Source: Pseudomonas sp. R37(2017) (GTDB taxonomy: Bacteria > Pseudomonadota > Gammaproteobacteria > Pseudomonadales > Pseudomonadaceae). Taken from it: a DNA stretch of 64,000 nt. Location of the stretch: assembly GCF_002113375.1 (NCBI RefSeq), contig NZ_NEHO01000022.1, positions 1 through 64,000 of the forward strand, in the 5' to 3' direction. Shown here one piece after another: positions 8,261 through 17,034 of this stretch. The position numbers were made by a program, and so were the translations under genes. Each line of letters starts with the position of its first letter. The first letter of the stretch is position 1. The notes below the pieces were generated by a model. The model was not told where the DNA came from, did no database searches, and worked only from the letters and a program-made list of their open reading frames with translations.

Positions 8261-8864
8261 ATTGCAACTGACCGAACAGCTCAAGGCCGTGAGTTTTCCG
8301 ACCCTGGGGCATTTTCTTGAAGAGGGATTTGCCGACCCTCAATTGCGGGCCATGGTGCCCAATGTGAAAGTCGTTGGCCGTGCGCTGACCCTGAAGCTGG
8401 TGGGCGCCGATGCCATCGCCGTCAACCGGGCCCTGGCGCAGATCAGGCCGGGCGACGTGCTGGTGATCGACACGGGGGGCGACTGTCGGCATGCGCCGGT
8501 CGGGGCGGTGACCAGTTGCGCGGCGCGCAGTGCCGGGGCAGTGGGGATTGTGGTGGATGGCGCGGTGACTGACCTGCTGGAGCTGCGCGAAGCCGGGTTG
8601 CCGGTATTCGCCCGTGGCACCAGCCTGTTGACCACCAAGCTGCATGGTCGCGGCGACAGTGCAATCAATCAGCCCATCCAGTGTGCCGGGGTGACGGTGC
8701 AGCCGGGGGATTGGGTGCTGGCGGACGACAACGGTGTGTTGTTCCTCGACACCGCGTCGGCTATGGCCGTGATTGAGCAGGCGCTGGCCTCGGATCGTGC
8801 CGAGCCGCACCTGCTCGAACGCTTGCGTGCCGGTGAGCCGGTCGCACAGGTCTTGCGCGTCTAG
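8253..8864 (+). CDS. RraA-like protein (HMG/CHA aldolase-type fold)
   Basis: Protein of 203 residues in the RraA/dimethylmenaquinone-methyltransferase-like family, which includes 4-hydroxy-4-methyl-2-oxoglutarate aldolases and oxaloacetate decarboxylases as well as RNase E inhibitors. Family blocks are PGDVLVIDTGGD, GAVGIVVDGAVTD and ADDNGVLF. The D-G-A-V-T-D segment holds the metal and substrate Arg/Asp region, although the usual DGxxRD arginine reads as T here, so aldolase activity is uncertain. The ATG at 8253 lies within the 3' end of the RidA gene, so it is translationally coupled. Last gene of the operon. Confidence 0.8.
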   Translation: MDELQLTEQLKAVSFPTLGHFLEEGFADPQLRAMVPNVKVVGRALTLKLVGADAIAVNRALAQIRPGDVLVIDTGGDCRHAPVGAVTSCAARSAGAVGIVVDGAVTDLLELREAGLPVFARGTSLLTTKLHGRGDSAINQPIQCAGVTVQPGDWVLADDNGVLFLDTASAMAVIEQALASDRAEPHLLERLRAGEPVAQVLRV

Positions 8865-8955
8865 TCCGTCAGCCATTGTTGCAGGTTTTCGAGAAAGTCG
8901 ACGGCCTGCACAGGTTGTGCGCAAGCCATGGAAACTCTACATCGCGGGATCGGCG

Positions 8956-10086
8956 TCAGGCGTAAGCGAGGGCTTTTTCTTCCAGCAGTTCCTCATACAA
9001 GGCCGCCCATTTGCGACCCATTTCATCTGCGGTAAACAGATTCTGATAACGGGCCTGGGCGTTCTCGCCCATTTGTGCCGCCAGCACCGGGTTTTCCCAA
9101 AGCGTGCGCATCGCCTCGCGGAACGCCAATGGATTGCTCGGCGGCACCACCAGCCCGGTCTCGTTATGGATGTTGATGTAACTGGTGCCCGTGCCGATCT
9201 CACTGGAGATCATCGGTTTGCCATACATCGCGCCCTCCAGCAGCGAAATGCCGAAGGCTTCGGAACGCAGGTGTGACGGGAACACCACCGCATAGCTCAA
9301 TTCGAGCAGGGCGACCTTGTCTTCGTCGCCGAGGAAGCCGAGGAAGTGCAGGTTCTGCAGGCCCAGCTCCCTGGCCTGGGCATGCAGCTCTGCTTCCAGT
9401 GGGCCGGCGCCGACGATCACCACGGGATAGTTCAGCCCCTGCATCGCTTCGAGCAGGATGTGCAGCCCTTTGTAATAGCGCATCACACCGACGAACAGGA
9501 AAAACCTGTCCCCCAGCTTCTCGCGCCAGCGCTCGGTCCGTGCCGTGTCGTGCTTCGGATAACCCGACTTGTCCAGGCCGTAGGTAATGACCCGGGTCTT
9601 GTCCCGGTAGTCCTTGAGCACATCGCTGGTGTGAAAGTAGTTGGGGGAAGCCACGGCGATTCGATCCGCGCTGTCCAGGAACCTGCTCATCAATGGACGG
9701 TACAGTTTGAGCAGATGACGCTGGCGAATGATGTCGGAGTGGTAACTCACCACACAGGGTTTTTTGGTGGCACTGACAAAATGCACCATGTCCATGAAGG
9801 GCCAGGGGAAGTGGTAGTTGACCACGTCGGCCTCAGCCGCGAGCTCACGAAACTGCTTGAACACGCTGTAGGAAAAACCGGTGGAGGCCAGTTGAAAATC
9901 CATCCTGGCCTGATGCACCCGGTGCTCGCGGATCTGCAACGCGCCCGGCGCCGGGTTGTTGCTCAGGGTCAGTACGGTGCTGTCGACACCATGGCGCGCA
10001 CCGCTTTCGCTCATCTGGAAAATGACTTGTTCGATGCCTCCCATGGAGTCCGGCAAGTAGGTTTTGTAAAAGTGCAGAACGCGCAT
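8956..10086 (-). CDS. wbpZ: Glycosyltransferase family 4, D-rhamnosyltransferase WbpZ
   Basis: Retaining GT-B glycosyltransferase of 376 residues. The acceptor half starts MRVLHFYKTYLPDSMGGIEQ. The donor half carries FVGVMRYYKGLHILLEA and the GT4 EX7E motif in SEAFGISLLEGA. By position (last gene of rmd-gmd-wbpW-wzm-wzt-wbpX-wbpY-wbpZ) and length it is WbpZ, which in P. aeruginosa transfers the first D-rhamnose from GDP-D-rhamnose onto the lipid-linked N-acetyl-hexosamine primer at the cytoplasmic membrane face. One base separates it from wbpY. Confidence 0.88.
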   Translation of the reverse strand: MRVLHFYKTYLPDSMGGIEQVIFQMSESGARHGVDSTVLTLSNNPAPGALQIREHRVHQARMDFQLASTGFSYSVFKQFRELAAEADVVNYHFPWPFMDMVHFVSATKKPCVVSYHSDIIRQRHLLKLYRPLMSRFLDSADRIAVASPNYFHTSDVLKDYRDKTRVITYGLDKSGYPKHDTARTERWREKLGDRFFLFVGVMRYYKGLHILLEAMQGLNYPVVIVGAGPLEAELHAQARELGLQNLHFLGFLGDEDKVALLELSYAVVFPSHLRSEAFGISLLEGAMYGKPMISSEIGTGTSYINIHNETGLVVPPSNPLAFREAMRTLWENPVLAAQMGENAQARYQNLFTADEMGRKWAALYEELLEEKALAYA

Positions 10087-10087
10087 T

Positions 10088-11218
10088 TCAGTTCTCCATA
10101 GCCTGGCGGTAGGCGCGGGCGGTCACCGTCGCGCAACGCTCCCAGGAAAAAAGCTTCGCTCGCTGCAAACCCGTCTCGCGACAGGCTCGCCAGTGCGCCG
10201 CGTCGTCGATCAACCGTTGCATGGCATCGCGCAGCGAGTCCGGGTCCTGCGCCTCGATATAGTTGCCGGCGTCGCCAGCCACTTCCGGCATCGCCGATTC
10301 GCCCGTCAGAATCACCGGGGTGCCACTGGCCATGGCTTCCAGCACGGGCAGGCCGAACCCCTCGTACAACGAAGGGAAGACCAGCGCCCGGGCACCGGCC
10401 AGCAATTGCGCCAGATCCTCGTCGGGCAGGTACCCCAGCAGGCACACATGACCTGACGCGAGGGCCGAACGCAGTTCGTCGTTGAACTGCTCACGCTGCC
10501 AGCCAGCCATGCCGGCGATCAGCAGTGGAAAACACTGGCGTACGGTTTCCGGCAATCGGGCATGGGCGCGCAGGGCCAGGGTCAGGTTCTTGCGCGGCTC
10601 CAGGGTGCCGACGCAGAGAAAATACTCTCGCATCTCGACGCCGTGAGCCTTGAGGACCCGGTCGATGGCCTCGGGTTCACGGGGGTGGAATCGCGCGGCC
10701 ACGCCCAGCGGTGCCACCACGAAGCGTTCGGCCGGCAGTGCGAAACAAGCCTGCGCCTGGTCGGCGATGTACTGCGAGTCGGTCAGAATCAACCGCGCCC
10801 GCTGGACACCGTCGGCCAGTCGCCGCTCGATTTCGCGCAGGCGCGCCGGGGGTTGGCTGTCGGGATAGTGCAGGTGCGTGAGGTCATGCAGCGTGATGAT
10901 CGTCGGGCCATTGAACGACAGCGGCCACAGGCTTGGCTCGTGATACAGGTCAATGGCCTGGGAAGGGCGCTGGTCAAAACGCTTCTGTTCCAGCCAGCGC
11001 CGCGCCTGATAAGCCCCCGGGATCTTTCGCAGCAACGGCGTCAAACGCGAGTATCCGGGCATCGCCGCGCCAGGCAGGGTCGAACTCCAGCCCCAGCCAT
11101 GGAACAACGCCAGTTCGACGTCCGGTTCCCTGGCCAGGGCCGTCGCCAGTTCGGCGACGTAGTGACCGATGCCAGTGCGCGGTGCCTGGAGGATGCGGGC
11201 GTTAAGGGCAATGCGCAT
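10088..11218 (-). CDS. wbpY: Glycosyltransferase family 4, D-rhamnosyltransferase WbpY
   Basis: GT-B enzyme of 376 residues. The N-terminus MRIALNARILQAPRTGIGHY has the glycine-rich acceptor loop. FLCVGTLEPRKNL and the EX7E motif in EGFGLPVLEAMASGTPV mark the donor site. In the P. aeruginosa common-antigen pathway WbpY adds alpha-1,3-linked D-rhamnoses after WbpZ. The start codon lies inside the 3' end of wbpX (17-base overlap), consistent with one operon. Assignment rests on gene order and family, not on a linkage-specific motif. Confidence 0.87.
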   Translation of the reverse strand: MRIALNARILQAPRTGIGHYVAELATALAREPDVELALFHGWGWSSTLPGAAMPGYSRLTPLLRKIPGAYQARRWLEQKRFDQRPSQAIDLYHEPSLWPLSFNGPTIITLHDLTHLHYPDSQPPARLREIERRLADGVQRARLILTDSQYIADQAQACFALPAERFVVAPLGVAARFHPREPEAIDRVLKAHGVEMREYFLCVGTLEPRKNLTLALRAHARLPETVRQCFPLLIAGMAGWQREQFNDELRSALASGHVCLLGYLPDEDLAQLLAGARALVFPSLYEGFGLPVLEAMASGTPVILTGESAMPEVAGDAGNYIEAQDPDSLRDAMQRLIDDAAHWRACRETGLQRAKLFSWERCATVTARAYRQAMEN

Positions 11219-12569
11219 GTTGTCTCTCTTGCATGAGCGGCACGTCTACAAGATTGCGCAGGGTGTGTTCGGCCAATTGCGCACTGGCTTCACGCCAGCC
11301 GATCCAGCGCCAGTCCGCGACGTCACGAGTGGCCGGGAATTGACCGCTGTTCTCGAAACGAATGACCAGATCAGCCAGGCTTTGTGGATCGGCCAGATCG
11401 AAGTACGCCATGAACTCGCCGCCGATTTCGCGAAAGACCGCAATGTCGCTACCCATGGCCGGCAGTCCACGCTGCATGGCTTCTACCAGCGGCAGGCCGA
11501 AGCCTTCCACAAAGGACGGAAACACCAGTGAGCTGGCGTGGGTGTAGGCATGCTCGAGGCTGGTGTCGCTCAGGTCATTGAACATGAACAGACGCAGGTT
11601 CAACTGCGGGTGATTACGGACCCGGGCCAGCAGTGCATCGCATTTCCAGCCGACTCGCCCGGCAATGCACAGCCGGGCATTGGAGCCAGCAGCCCAGGCC
11701 CGTTCGAAGGCGTCCAGCAGGTAGTCGTGATTCTTGCGCGGCTCGATGGTACTGACCATCAAAAACACCGGTTCCGGTGTTTTGAAAATGTGCGTCAGGC
11801 GTGGCTCGACGGCGACCGTGACTTCGCTCAGGTCCAGTTCCGAGCCGAGGTGGAAATAGTCGAACCACAATTCACTGGCCTTGGCAGGGCCCAGGCGGCG
11901 CTGCAATTCATCGCGCACCTGATCGCGCACCGTGGCGGAAATGGCCACATAACCGTCGGCGGTTTGGGTGATCCAGTCGAACCACTCGTTGAATACCTCT
12001 ACCAGTCGTGTGTCGTAAAACTGCGGATGTGTCACGGGAATCAGGTCGTAAATCACCGAAACGATGCCAACGCCTTCACGTTTGAGTCGTTCGGCAAACG
12101 GGAAAAAATCGCTGTGCCAGGACGAGTCCAGCAGCACCAGTTGATCCCCAGGTTGGTGTTGCAGCGGCGTGCAACGTTTGGGCAGTTGATACTGGTTGAT
12201 GCCCTCGATCGCACGCAGGGGAAGGCTGAAACAGGTGACCGCTGTCACTCGATAGGCCACATGCAGCAAACGCTTGATCACCCGCGAGTTGCTTCGACTG
12301 TGCAAGCGTTGATGCAATTGCCAGAAGCGGTGAGCCAAGCGCCCGAGTCGTCCACCAAAGATCATCAAGGCATCGAAGAACGGGATGTTCAGTGCACCGA
12401 GTTTCAGTACCCGATAGAGCTTGCCGTTAAGCATCACAACCGGGATGCATTCAATACCGTCGACCGATTCCGGTAGTTGGTTGACGACGTTGCGTACCAC
12501 CCTCTGGATGCCCGAGTTGACCTTGGGGTGCTGGAATACGTGCGTGCATTCCACCAAAAGACGCGTCAT
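11202..12569 (-). CDS. wbpX: Glycosyltransferase family 4, D-rhamnosyltransferase WbpX
   Basis: Protein of 455 residues, close to the P. aeruginosa WbpX length. It starts MTRLLVECTHVF and has VSTIEPRKNHDYLLDAFE and EGFGLPLVEAMQRGLPAMGS, the GT4 donor-binding segment. WbpX is the alpha-1,2 D-rhamnosyltransferase thought to complete the trisaccharide repeat of the common polysaccharide antigen. The ATG at 12569 overlaps the stop of wzt by four bases; a longer in-frame reading would run far into wzt and is rejected. Confidence 0.87.
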   Translation of the reverse strand: MTRLLVECTHVFQHPKVNSGIQRVVRNVVNQLPESVDGIECIPVVMLNGKLYRVLKLGALNIPFFDALMIFGGRLGRLAHRFWQLHQRLHSRSNSRVIKRLLHVAYRVTAVTCFSLPLRAIEGINQYQLPKRCTPLQHQPGDQLVLLDSSWHSDFFPFAERLKREGVGIVSVIYDLIPVTHPQFYDTRLVEVFNEWFDWITQTADGYVAISATVRDQVRDELQRRLGPAKASELWFDYFHLGSELDLSEVTVAVEPRLTHIFKTPEPVFLMVSTIEPRKNHDYLLDAFERAWAAGSNARLCIAGRVGWKCDALLARVRNHPQLNLRLFMFNDLSDTSLEHAYTHASSLVFPSFVEGFGLPLVEAMQRGLPAMGSDIAVFREIGGEFMAYFDLADPQSLADLVIRFENSGQFPATRDVADWRWIGWREASAQLAEHTLRNLVDVPLMQERQHAHCP

Positions 12570-13819
12570 TGCGTGCTCTCCGAGGTGGCCGGCGCGTTCG
12601 AGCGCGTGACGGTGGTCTTCGCGGCCAGCCACGAGCAGCCGACAAAATCCTCCTGGCGGTTGTTGATCACATGGAACACCAACCCGTAATCGCGCCACTC
12701 GAAGTTGCGGTCCAAGTGTGAATCCAGGCGTGACAGGCTCAACGCCACGGAATAGTTACCCTTGCCCAGCCCCATGACGAAAGCGAAGCGGTAGGTCACG
12801 CGCTCGCCAGCCTGCAGATCGGTCAGCGCCTGATCCTGGCGATGGGTGTTGATGCCGTACATGGCCTGGCCCAGGCGATCCTTGATCATGAAACCCAGTA
12901 CCAGCCGCTCGATGTCCTGGCGAACTTCGACATCCACCTCCAGCACGACCGGCTGGCCGACTTCGGCAGCGTCGATGGACCGCTCATGTTTGTCGAGCAG
13001 CCGTACATTCAGAATCCTGGCTTCACCCGTTCCCGAAATGGTACTGACCTGGCCGCCAGAGAGCATTTCCTGACGCACGCTCTGACCTTCCCGCTCGGCG
13101 AGCAGGGCGTTGTAGTAATCCATGACGGTTTCGGGTGTGTCATGCATGGCCATGCGGCCGTTTTCCAGGAGGATCGCCGAGTCGCAGATCGACTGAATTG
13201 CCGAGCGGTCATGGGAGACGATCAGCAGTGTGGTACCGGCTTTGCGAAAACTGCGGATGCGGTCGAAACTTTTGTGCTGGAAGTAGGCGTCGCCCACCGA
13301 CAGTGCTTCGTCGACGATCAAAATGTCCGGGCGCCGCGCGGTGGCCACACTGAACGCCAGACGCATTTGCATACCGCTGGAATAGGTGCGCACCGGGTGG
13401 TCGATGGCGTCGCCTATTTCCGCGAAACGTTCGATTTCCGGCATCAACGCTTCTATCTCTTCGACCTGCATGCCCAGCAGTTGCCCGGCCATGACCGCAT
13501 TCTGCCGACCGGTAAAGTCCGCATGAAAACCCATGCCCAATTCCAGCAGGGCGGCGACGCGGCCTTCGAGTTCAATGGTGCCGCAGGTGGGATGGGTGGT
13601 GCCGGTGATCATCTTCAACAAGGTGCTTTTGCCGGCGCCGTTGACCCCGACGATACCCACCGATTCTCCGGGGGCAATCTGGAAGGTCACGTCCTGTAGT
13701 ACCCAGTGCTGACGATGGCGGATCGGTGAGAACGGGACCAGCCATTCAACCAGTCGACTCCAGCGGGTAGGGTATTGTTTATAGGCCTTGCCCAGGCCGG
13801 TGACGCGTATGTGCCCCAT
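12566..13819 (-). CDS. wzt: ABC transporter ATP-binding protein Wzt with C-terminal glycan-binding domain
   Basis: Protein of 417 residues. The N-terminal nucleotide-binding domain has Walker A GVNGAGKST (58-66), signature YSSGMQ (146-151) and Walker B ILIVDE (166-171). About 150 further residues (260-417) form the Wzt C-terminal beta-sandwich that, in two-domain Wzt proteins, recognises the finished O-polysaccharide before export. With Wzm it exports undecaprenyl-linked D-rhamnan to the periplasm. One base overlaps the wzm stop, and its own stop overlaps the wbpX start. Confidence 0.93.
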   Translation of the reverse strand: MGHIRVTGLGKAYKQYPTRWSRLVEWLVPFSPIRHRQHWVLQDVTFQIAPGESVGIVGVNGAGKSTLLKMITGTTHPTCGTIELEGRVAALLELGMGFHADFTGRQNAVMAGQLLGMQVEEIEALMPEIERFAEIGDAIDHPVRTYSSGMQMRLAFSVATARRPDILIVDEALSVGDAYFQHKSFDRIRSFRKAGTTLLIVSHDRSAIQSICDSAILLENGRMAMHDTPETVMDYYNALLAEREGQSVRQEMLSGGQVSTISGTGEARILNVRLLDKHERSIDAAEVGQPVVLEVDVEVRQDIERLVLGFMIKDRLGQAMYGINTHRQDQALTDLQAGERVTYRFAFVMGLGKGNYSVALSLSRLDSHLDRNFEWRDYGLVFHVINNRQEDFVGCSWLAAKTTVTRSNAPATSESTQ

Positions 13820-14616
13820 CAGAGTTCATCCACCATTTCACCGACCCGCTGCCGAAACAGCCGCAGCCCGAAGATGAGGAGCAATACGCTGGCGAGCGTG
13901 ATCGGCAGCAGCGAACTCCAGACAGGCCATTGGCCGTACAGGAAGATGTTCTGGTAGCTGGTGATCAGGTTGGTCAGGGGGTTGAGTTGCAGCAAACGCT
14001 GCACCCAATCGGGCAGGATGCTCATCGGGTAAACGATTGGCGTCAGCCAGAACCAGAATTGCAGGCAGATGGCGAAAAATTGCCCGACATCGCGAAAGAA
14101 CACATTCAATACGCCAAGAATGATTCCCAACCCGGCACAGAACATCACTTGTAGCACCAGCAGTGGAATGAGCGCCAGCAACGCCAGGCCCGGTAGTCGA
14201 CCGGTGATCAACAGAAAACCGAGGAACAAGCCGATGATGATTGCGAAGTTGATACCGGCATTCAACAGCACGATCACTGGCAGGCAGATCCGTGGAAAGC
14301 TGATTTTTTTCAGCAGGTTGGCGTTATCCAGAAACATGTTCTGGCTACGCACGGTGATTTCCGCGAACAAGCCCCAGGTCAGCAACCCGGCGCAAAGGTA
14401 GATGCTGTAGGCCATGCCGTCATCTACCCCAGGCAAACGCGCGCGCATGATCTGGGAAAAAATCACGGTGTAGACAATGATCATCGACAGCGGATTGAGC
14501 ACGGTCCACAGGGCACCGAACAACGAATTGCGATAACGCGCCTGAAACTCTCGCTGGACGCTACCGAGGATGAATCCCCGATAGCTGCCCAGCGTACGGT
14601 AAAGGGAAAGCAGCAT
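13819..14616 (-). CDS. wzm: O-antigen ABC transporter permease Wzm
   Basis: ABC-2 type membrane protein of 265 residues with six predicted membrane helices. The N-terminal amphipathic part (REFQARYRNSLFGALWTVLNP) is typical of polysaccharide exporters. It forms the channel of the Wzm-Wzt exporter for the common polysaccharide antigen. It starts directly after wbpW, with no intergenic bases, and is followed by wzt. Confidence 0.93.
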   Translation of the reverse strand: MLLSLYRTLGSYRGFILGSVQREFQARYRNSLFGALWTVLNPLSMIIVYTVIFSQIMRARLPGVDDGMAYSIYLCAGLLTWGLFAEITVRSQNMFLDNANLLKKISFPRICLPVIVLLNAGINFAIIIGLFLGFLLITGRLPGLALLALIPLLVLQVMFCAGLGIILGVLNVFFRDVGQFFAICLQFWFWLTPIVYPMSILPDWVQRLLQLNPLTNLITSYQNIFLYGQWPVWSSLLPITLASVLLLIFGLRLFRQRVGEMVDEL

Positions 14617-16059
14617 TCAAACCGTCCTGCCGTATTGATCTTCGAAGCGGACGATATCGTCCTCTCCCAGGTATTCGCCGCTTTGCACTTCGATGATCAC
14701 CAGGTCGATCACGCCGGGATTCTCCAGGCGATGCTTGTGACCGGCGGCAATGAAGGTCGACTCGTTCTTGGCCACCAGGTGAGTGCCGGTGCCATTGTTG
14801 GTGACCTTGGCCATGCCTTCGACCACCACCCAGTGTTCATTGCGATGGTGGTGCATCTGCAATGACAGCTTGGCGCCAGGCTTGACCACGATGCGTTTGA
14901 TCTTGAAGCGCGGGCCTTCCTCGAGCACGGTGTAGGTGCCCCATGGCCGGCTCACTGTACGGTGCAGGCGATAGGCTTCGTGTTCTTTGTCCTTGAGTTG
15001 CCTGGCCACCCGGCGCACATCCTGGGCGCGATCGGCATGGGCCACCAGCACCGCGTCGGCGGTGTCGACGATGATCAGGTTATCCACGCCCACGGTCGCT
15101 ACCAGACGGTTTTCGTTCTGGACGAAGTTGTTGTGGCTGTCGATGAAAATCGACTCGCCGACGGCACGGTTGTTCTGTTCATCCGCCGGTACCAGCGCGG
15201 CCACCGCACCCCAGGAGCCGATGTCGCTCCAGTCGAAACGGGCCGGCACCACGGCCACTTTGTCGGAGCGTTCCATCAACGCGTAGTCGATGGAGATGTC
15301 CATGATTTCGCCAAACAGGGCCGATGACAGTTCCTGCTGCACGCTCCCGGCATTTTCCACGGGGGCACTGGCGGCCATGCAGGTCTGCGTCTGTTCCAGC
15401 AAGGCCGGAGCATGGGTTTGCAGTTCGGCCAGCAGGCTGGCGACCGAGAAGCAGAACATCCCGGAGTTCCACAGGAAGTTGCCGCTTTCCACGTAGTGCG
15501 TCGCGGTTTGCAGGTCGGGTTTTTCGACGAAGCGCCGCACGCTGGCAGCGCCTTTGTCGTCCAGTGGCGTGCCGGCCTCAATGTAGCCAAAACCGGTTTC
15601 CGGAGCGTTCGGCACGACACCGAAGGTCACCAGGTGACCGCTCCTGGCCAATGTCACGGCATGCTCGACCGCGTCCTTCAATGCCTCGACGTTGACGATC
15701 AGATGGTCGGCGGGCATCACCAGCATGATCGCGTCGTCGCCGTGCAGGGCCTGGAGGGAGAGGGCGGCGGCGGCAATGGCCGGCGCCGTGTTGCGACCCG
15801 TCGGCTCCAGCAGGAAGTGCCCGCGATGACGGCCCAGGTGCGCATCCCGAAAGTGATCCTTGCTCTGGAAGTAGTATTCGCGGTTGGTCACCGTGACGAT
15901 ATCGCCCCAGCCGTCGAGCAGCTCCGCGGCACGCCGATAGGTCTTGCCCAGCAGCGACTGGCCGTCAGGCAATGCCATGAACGGTTTGGGATGGCCTTCA
16001 CGCGACACCGGCCACAACCTTGTCCCGGCACCGCCGGAGAGAATCACGGGAATCAGCAT
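14617..16059 (-). CDS. wbpW: Mannose-1-phosphate guanylyltransferase / mannose-6-phosphate isomerase
   Basis: Bifunctional PMI-GMP enzyme of 480 residues that makes GDP-D-mannose, the precursor of GDP-D-rhamnose. The nucleotidyltransferase domain starts with the pyrophosphorylase signature ILSGGAGTRLWPVSR near residue 6. The C-terminal cupin-type isomerase domain carries RPWGTYTVLEEG and LSLQMHHHRNEHW with metal-binding histidines. The family also contains AlgA and PslB; the position inside the D-rhamnan operon identifies it as WbpW. Three bases separate it from gmd. Confidence 0.92.
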   Translation of the reverse strand: MLIPVILSGGAGTRLWPVSREGHPKPFMALPDGQSLLGKTYRRAAELLDGWGDIVTVTNREYYFQSKDHFRDAHLGRHRGHFLLEPTGRNTAPAIAAAALSLQALHGDDAIMLVMPADHLIVNVEALKDAVEHAVTLARSGHLVTFGVVPNAPETGFGYIEAGTPLDDKGAASVRRFVEKPDLQTATHYVESGNFLWNSGMFCFSVASLLAELQTHAPALLEQTQTCMAASAPVENAGSVQQELSSALFGEIMDISIDYALMERSDKVAVVPARFDWSDIGSWGAVAALVPADEQNNRAVGESIFIDSHNNFVQNENRLVATVGVDNLIIVDTADAVLVAHADRAQDVRRVARQLKDKEHEAYRLHRTVSRPWGTYTVLEEGPRFKIKRIVVKPGAKLSLQMHHHRNEHWVVVEGMAKVTNNGTGTHLVAKNESTFIAAGHKHRLENPGVIDLVIIEVQSGEYLGEDDIVRFEDQYGRTV

Positions 16060-16062
16060 GGC

Positions 16063-17034
16063 CTACTCCTTGGCGACGCGTTTCATGTCCGCATCCATCA
16101 TCATGCGGATCAAGGCATCCAGATCGGTCTTGGGTTTCCAGCCCAGCACTCGCTGGGCCTTGGCCGGGTTGCCGAGCAGCACTTCGACTTCGGCCGGGCG
16201 GAAGAACGCCGGGTCGATCTTCACGAAATCCCGGTAATCCAGGCCCACATGATCGAAGGCTATCCGGCACATCTCGCGCACGGTGGTGGTCACGCCGGTG
16301 GCCACCACGAAGTCGTCGGGTTTGTCCTGTTGCAGCATCAGCCACATGGCTTCGACGTAGTCACCGGCAAAGCCCCAGTCGCGCTTGACGTCGATATTGC
16401 CCAGGCGCAGTTCCTGCTGCTTGCCCTGCTTGATGCGGGCGGCGGCGTCGGTGACTTTGCGCGTCACGAACTCGATGCCGCGCAGGGGGGATTCATGGTT
16501 GAACAGAATGCCGCTGCTGGCGTGCAGGTTGAAGCTTTCGCGGTAGTTCACGGTGATCCAGTGGCCATAAAGCTTGGCCACGCCATATGGGCTGCGCGGA
16601 TAGAATGGCGTGTTCTCGTCCTGCTGTTCGGCCTGGATCAAGCCGAACATTTCGCTGGTGGATGCCTGGTAGAAACGCGTGTGCGGGCTGAACTGGCGGA
16701 TCGCTTCGAGCAGGTGGGTAACCCCCAGGCCGTCGACGATGCCGGTGGTCACCGGTTGATCCCAGGAGGCCGCGACAAAGCTTTGCGCGGCCAGGTTGTA
16801 GACCTCGTCCGGCGCCGACTTGATCACCGCACGCTGCACTGAACAGGCATCGGCCATGTCGCCGTCCAGGTAGACGATATCCGCCTCGACCCCCATCTCG
16901 CGCAGGCGCCAGCGCGAGTCGCTGCTGCGACGCGCGACCAGGCCGTGGACCTTGTAGCCTTTGTCGAGGAGCAGTTTGGCCAGATACGCGCCATCCTGGC
17001 CGGTGATACCTGTAATCAATGCACTTTTAGTCAT
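16063..17034 (-). CDS. gmd: GDP-mannose 4,6-dehydratase
   Basis: Extended short-chain dehydrogenase of 323 residues. The N-terminal nucleotide-binding loop reads GITGQDGAYLAKLL. The catalytic Thr/Ser-Glu pair lies in QASTSEMFG and the Tyr-Lys pair in SPYGVAKLYGHW. It converts GDP-D-mannose to GDP-4-keto-6-deoxy-D-mannose, which Rmd then reduces. The ATG at 17034 overlaps the rmd stop by four bases. Confidence 0.95.
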   Translation of the reverse strand: MTKSALITGITGQDGAYLAKLLLDKGYKVHGLVARRSSDSRWRLREMGVEADIVYLDGDMADACSVQRAVIKSAPDEVYNLAAQSFVAASWDQPVTTGIVDGLGVTHLLEAIRQFSPHTRFYQASTSEMFGLIQAEQQDENTPFYPRSPYGVAKLYGHWITVNYRESFNLHASSGILFNHESPLRGIEFVTRKVTDAAARIKQGKQQELRLGNIDVKRDWGFAGDYVEAMWLMLQQDKPDDFVVATGVTTTVREMCRIAFDHVGLDYRDFVKIDPAFFRPAEVEVLLGNPAKAQRVLGWKPKTDLDALIRMMMDADMKRVAKE

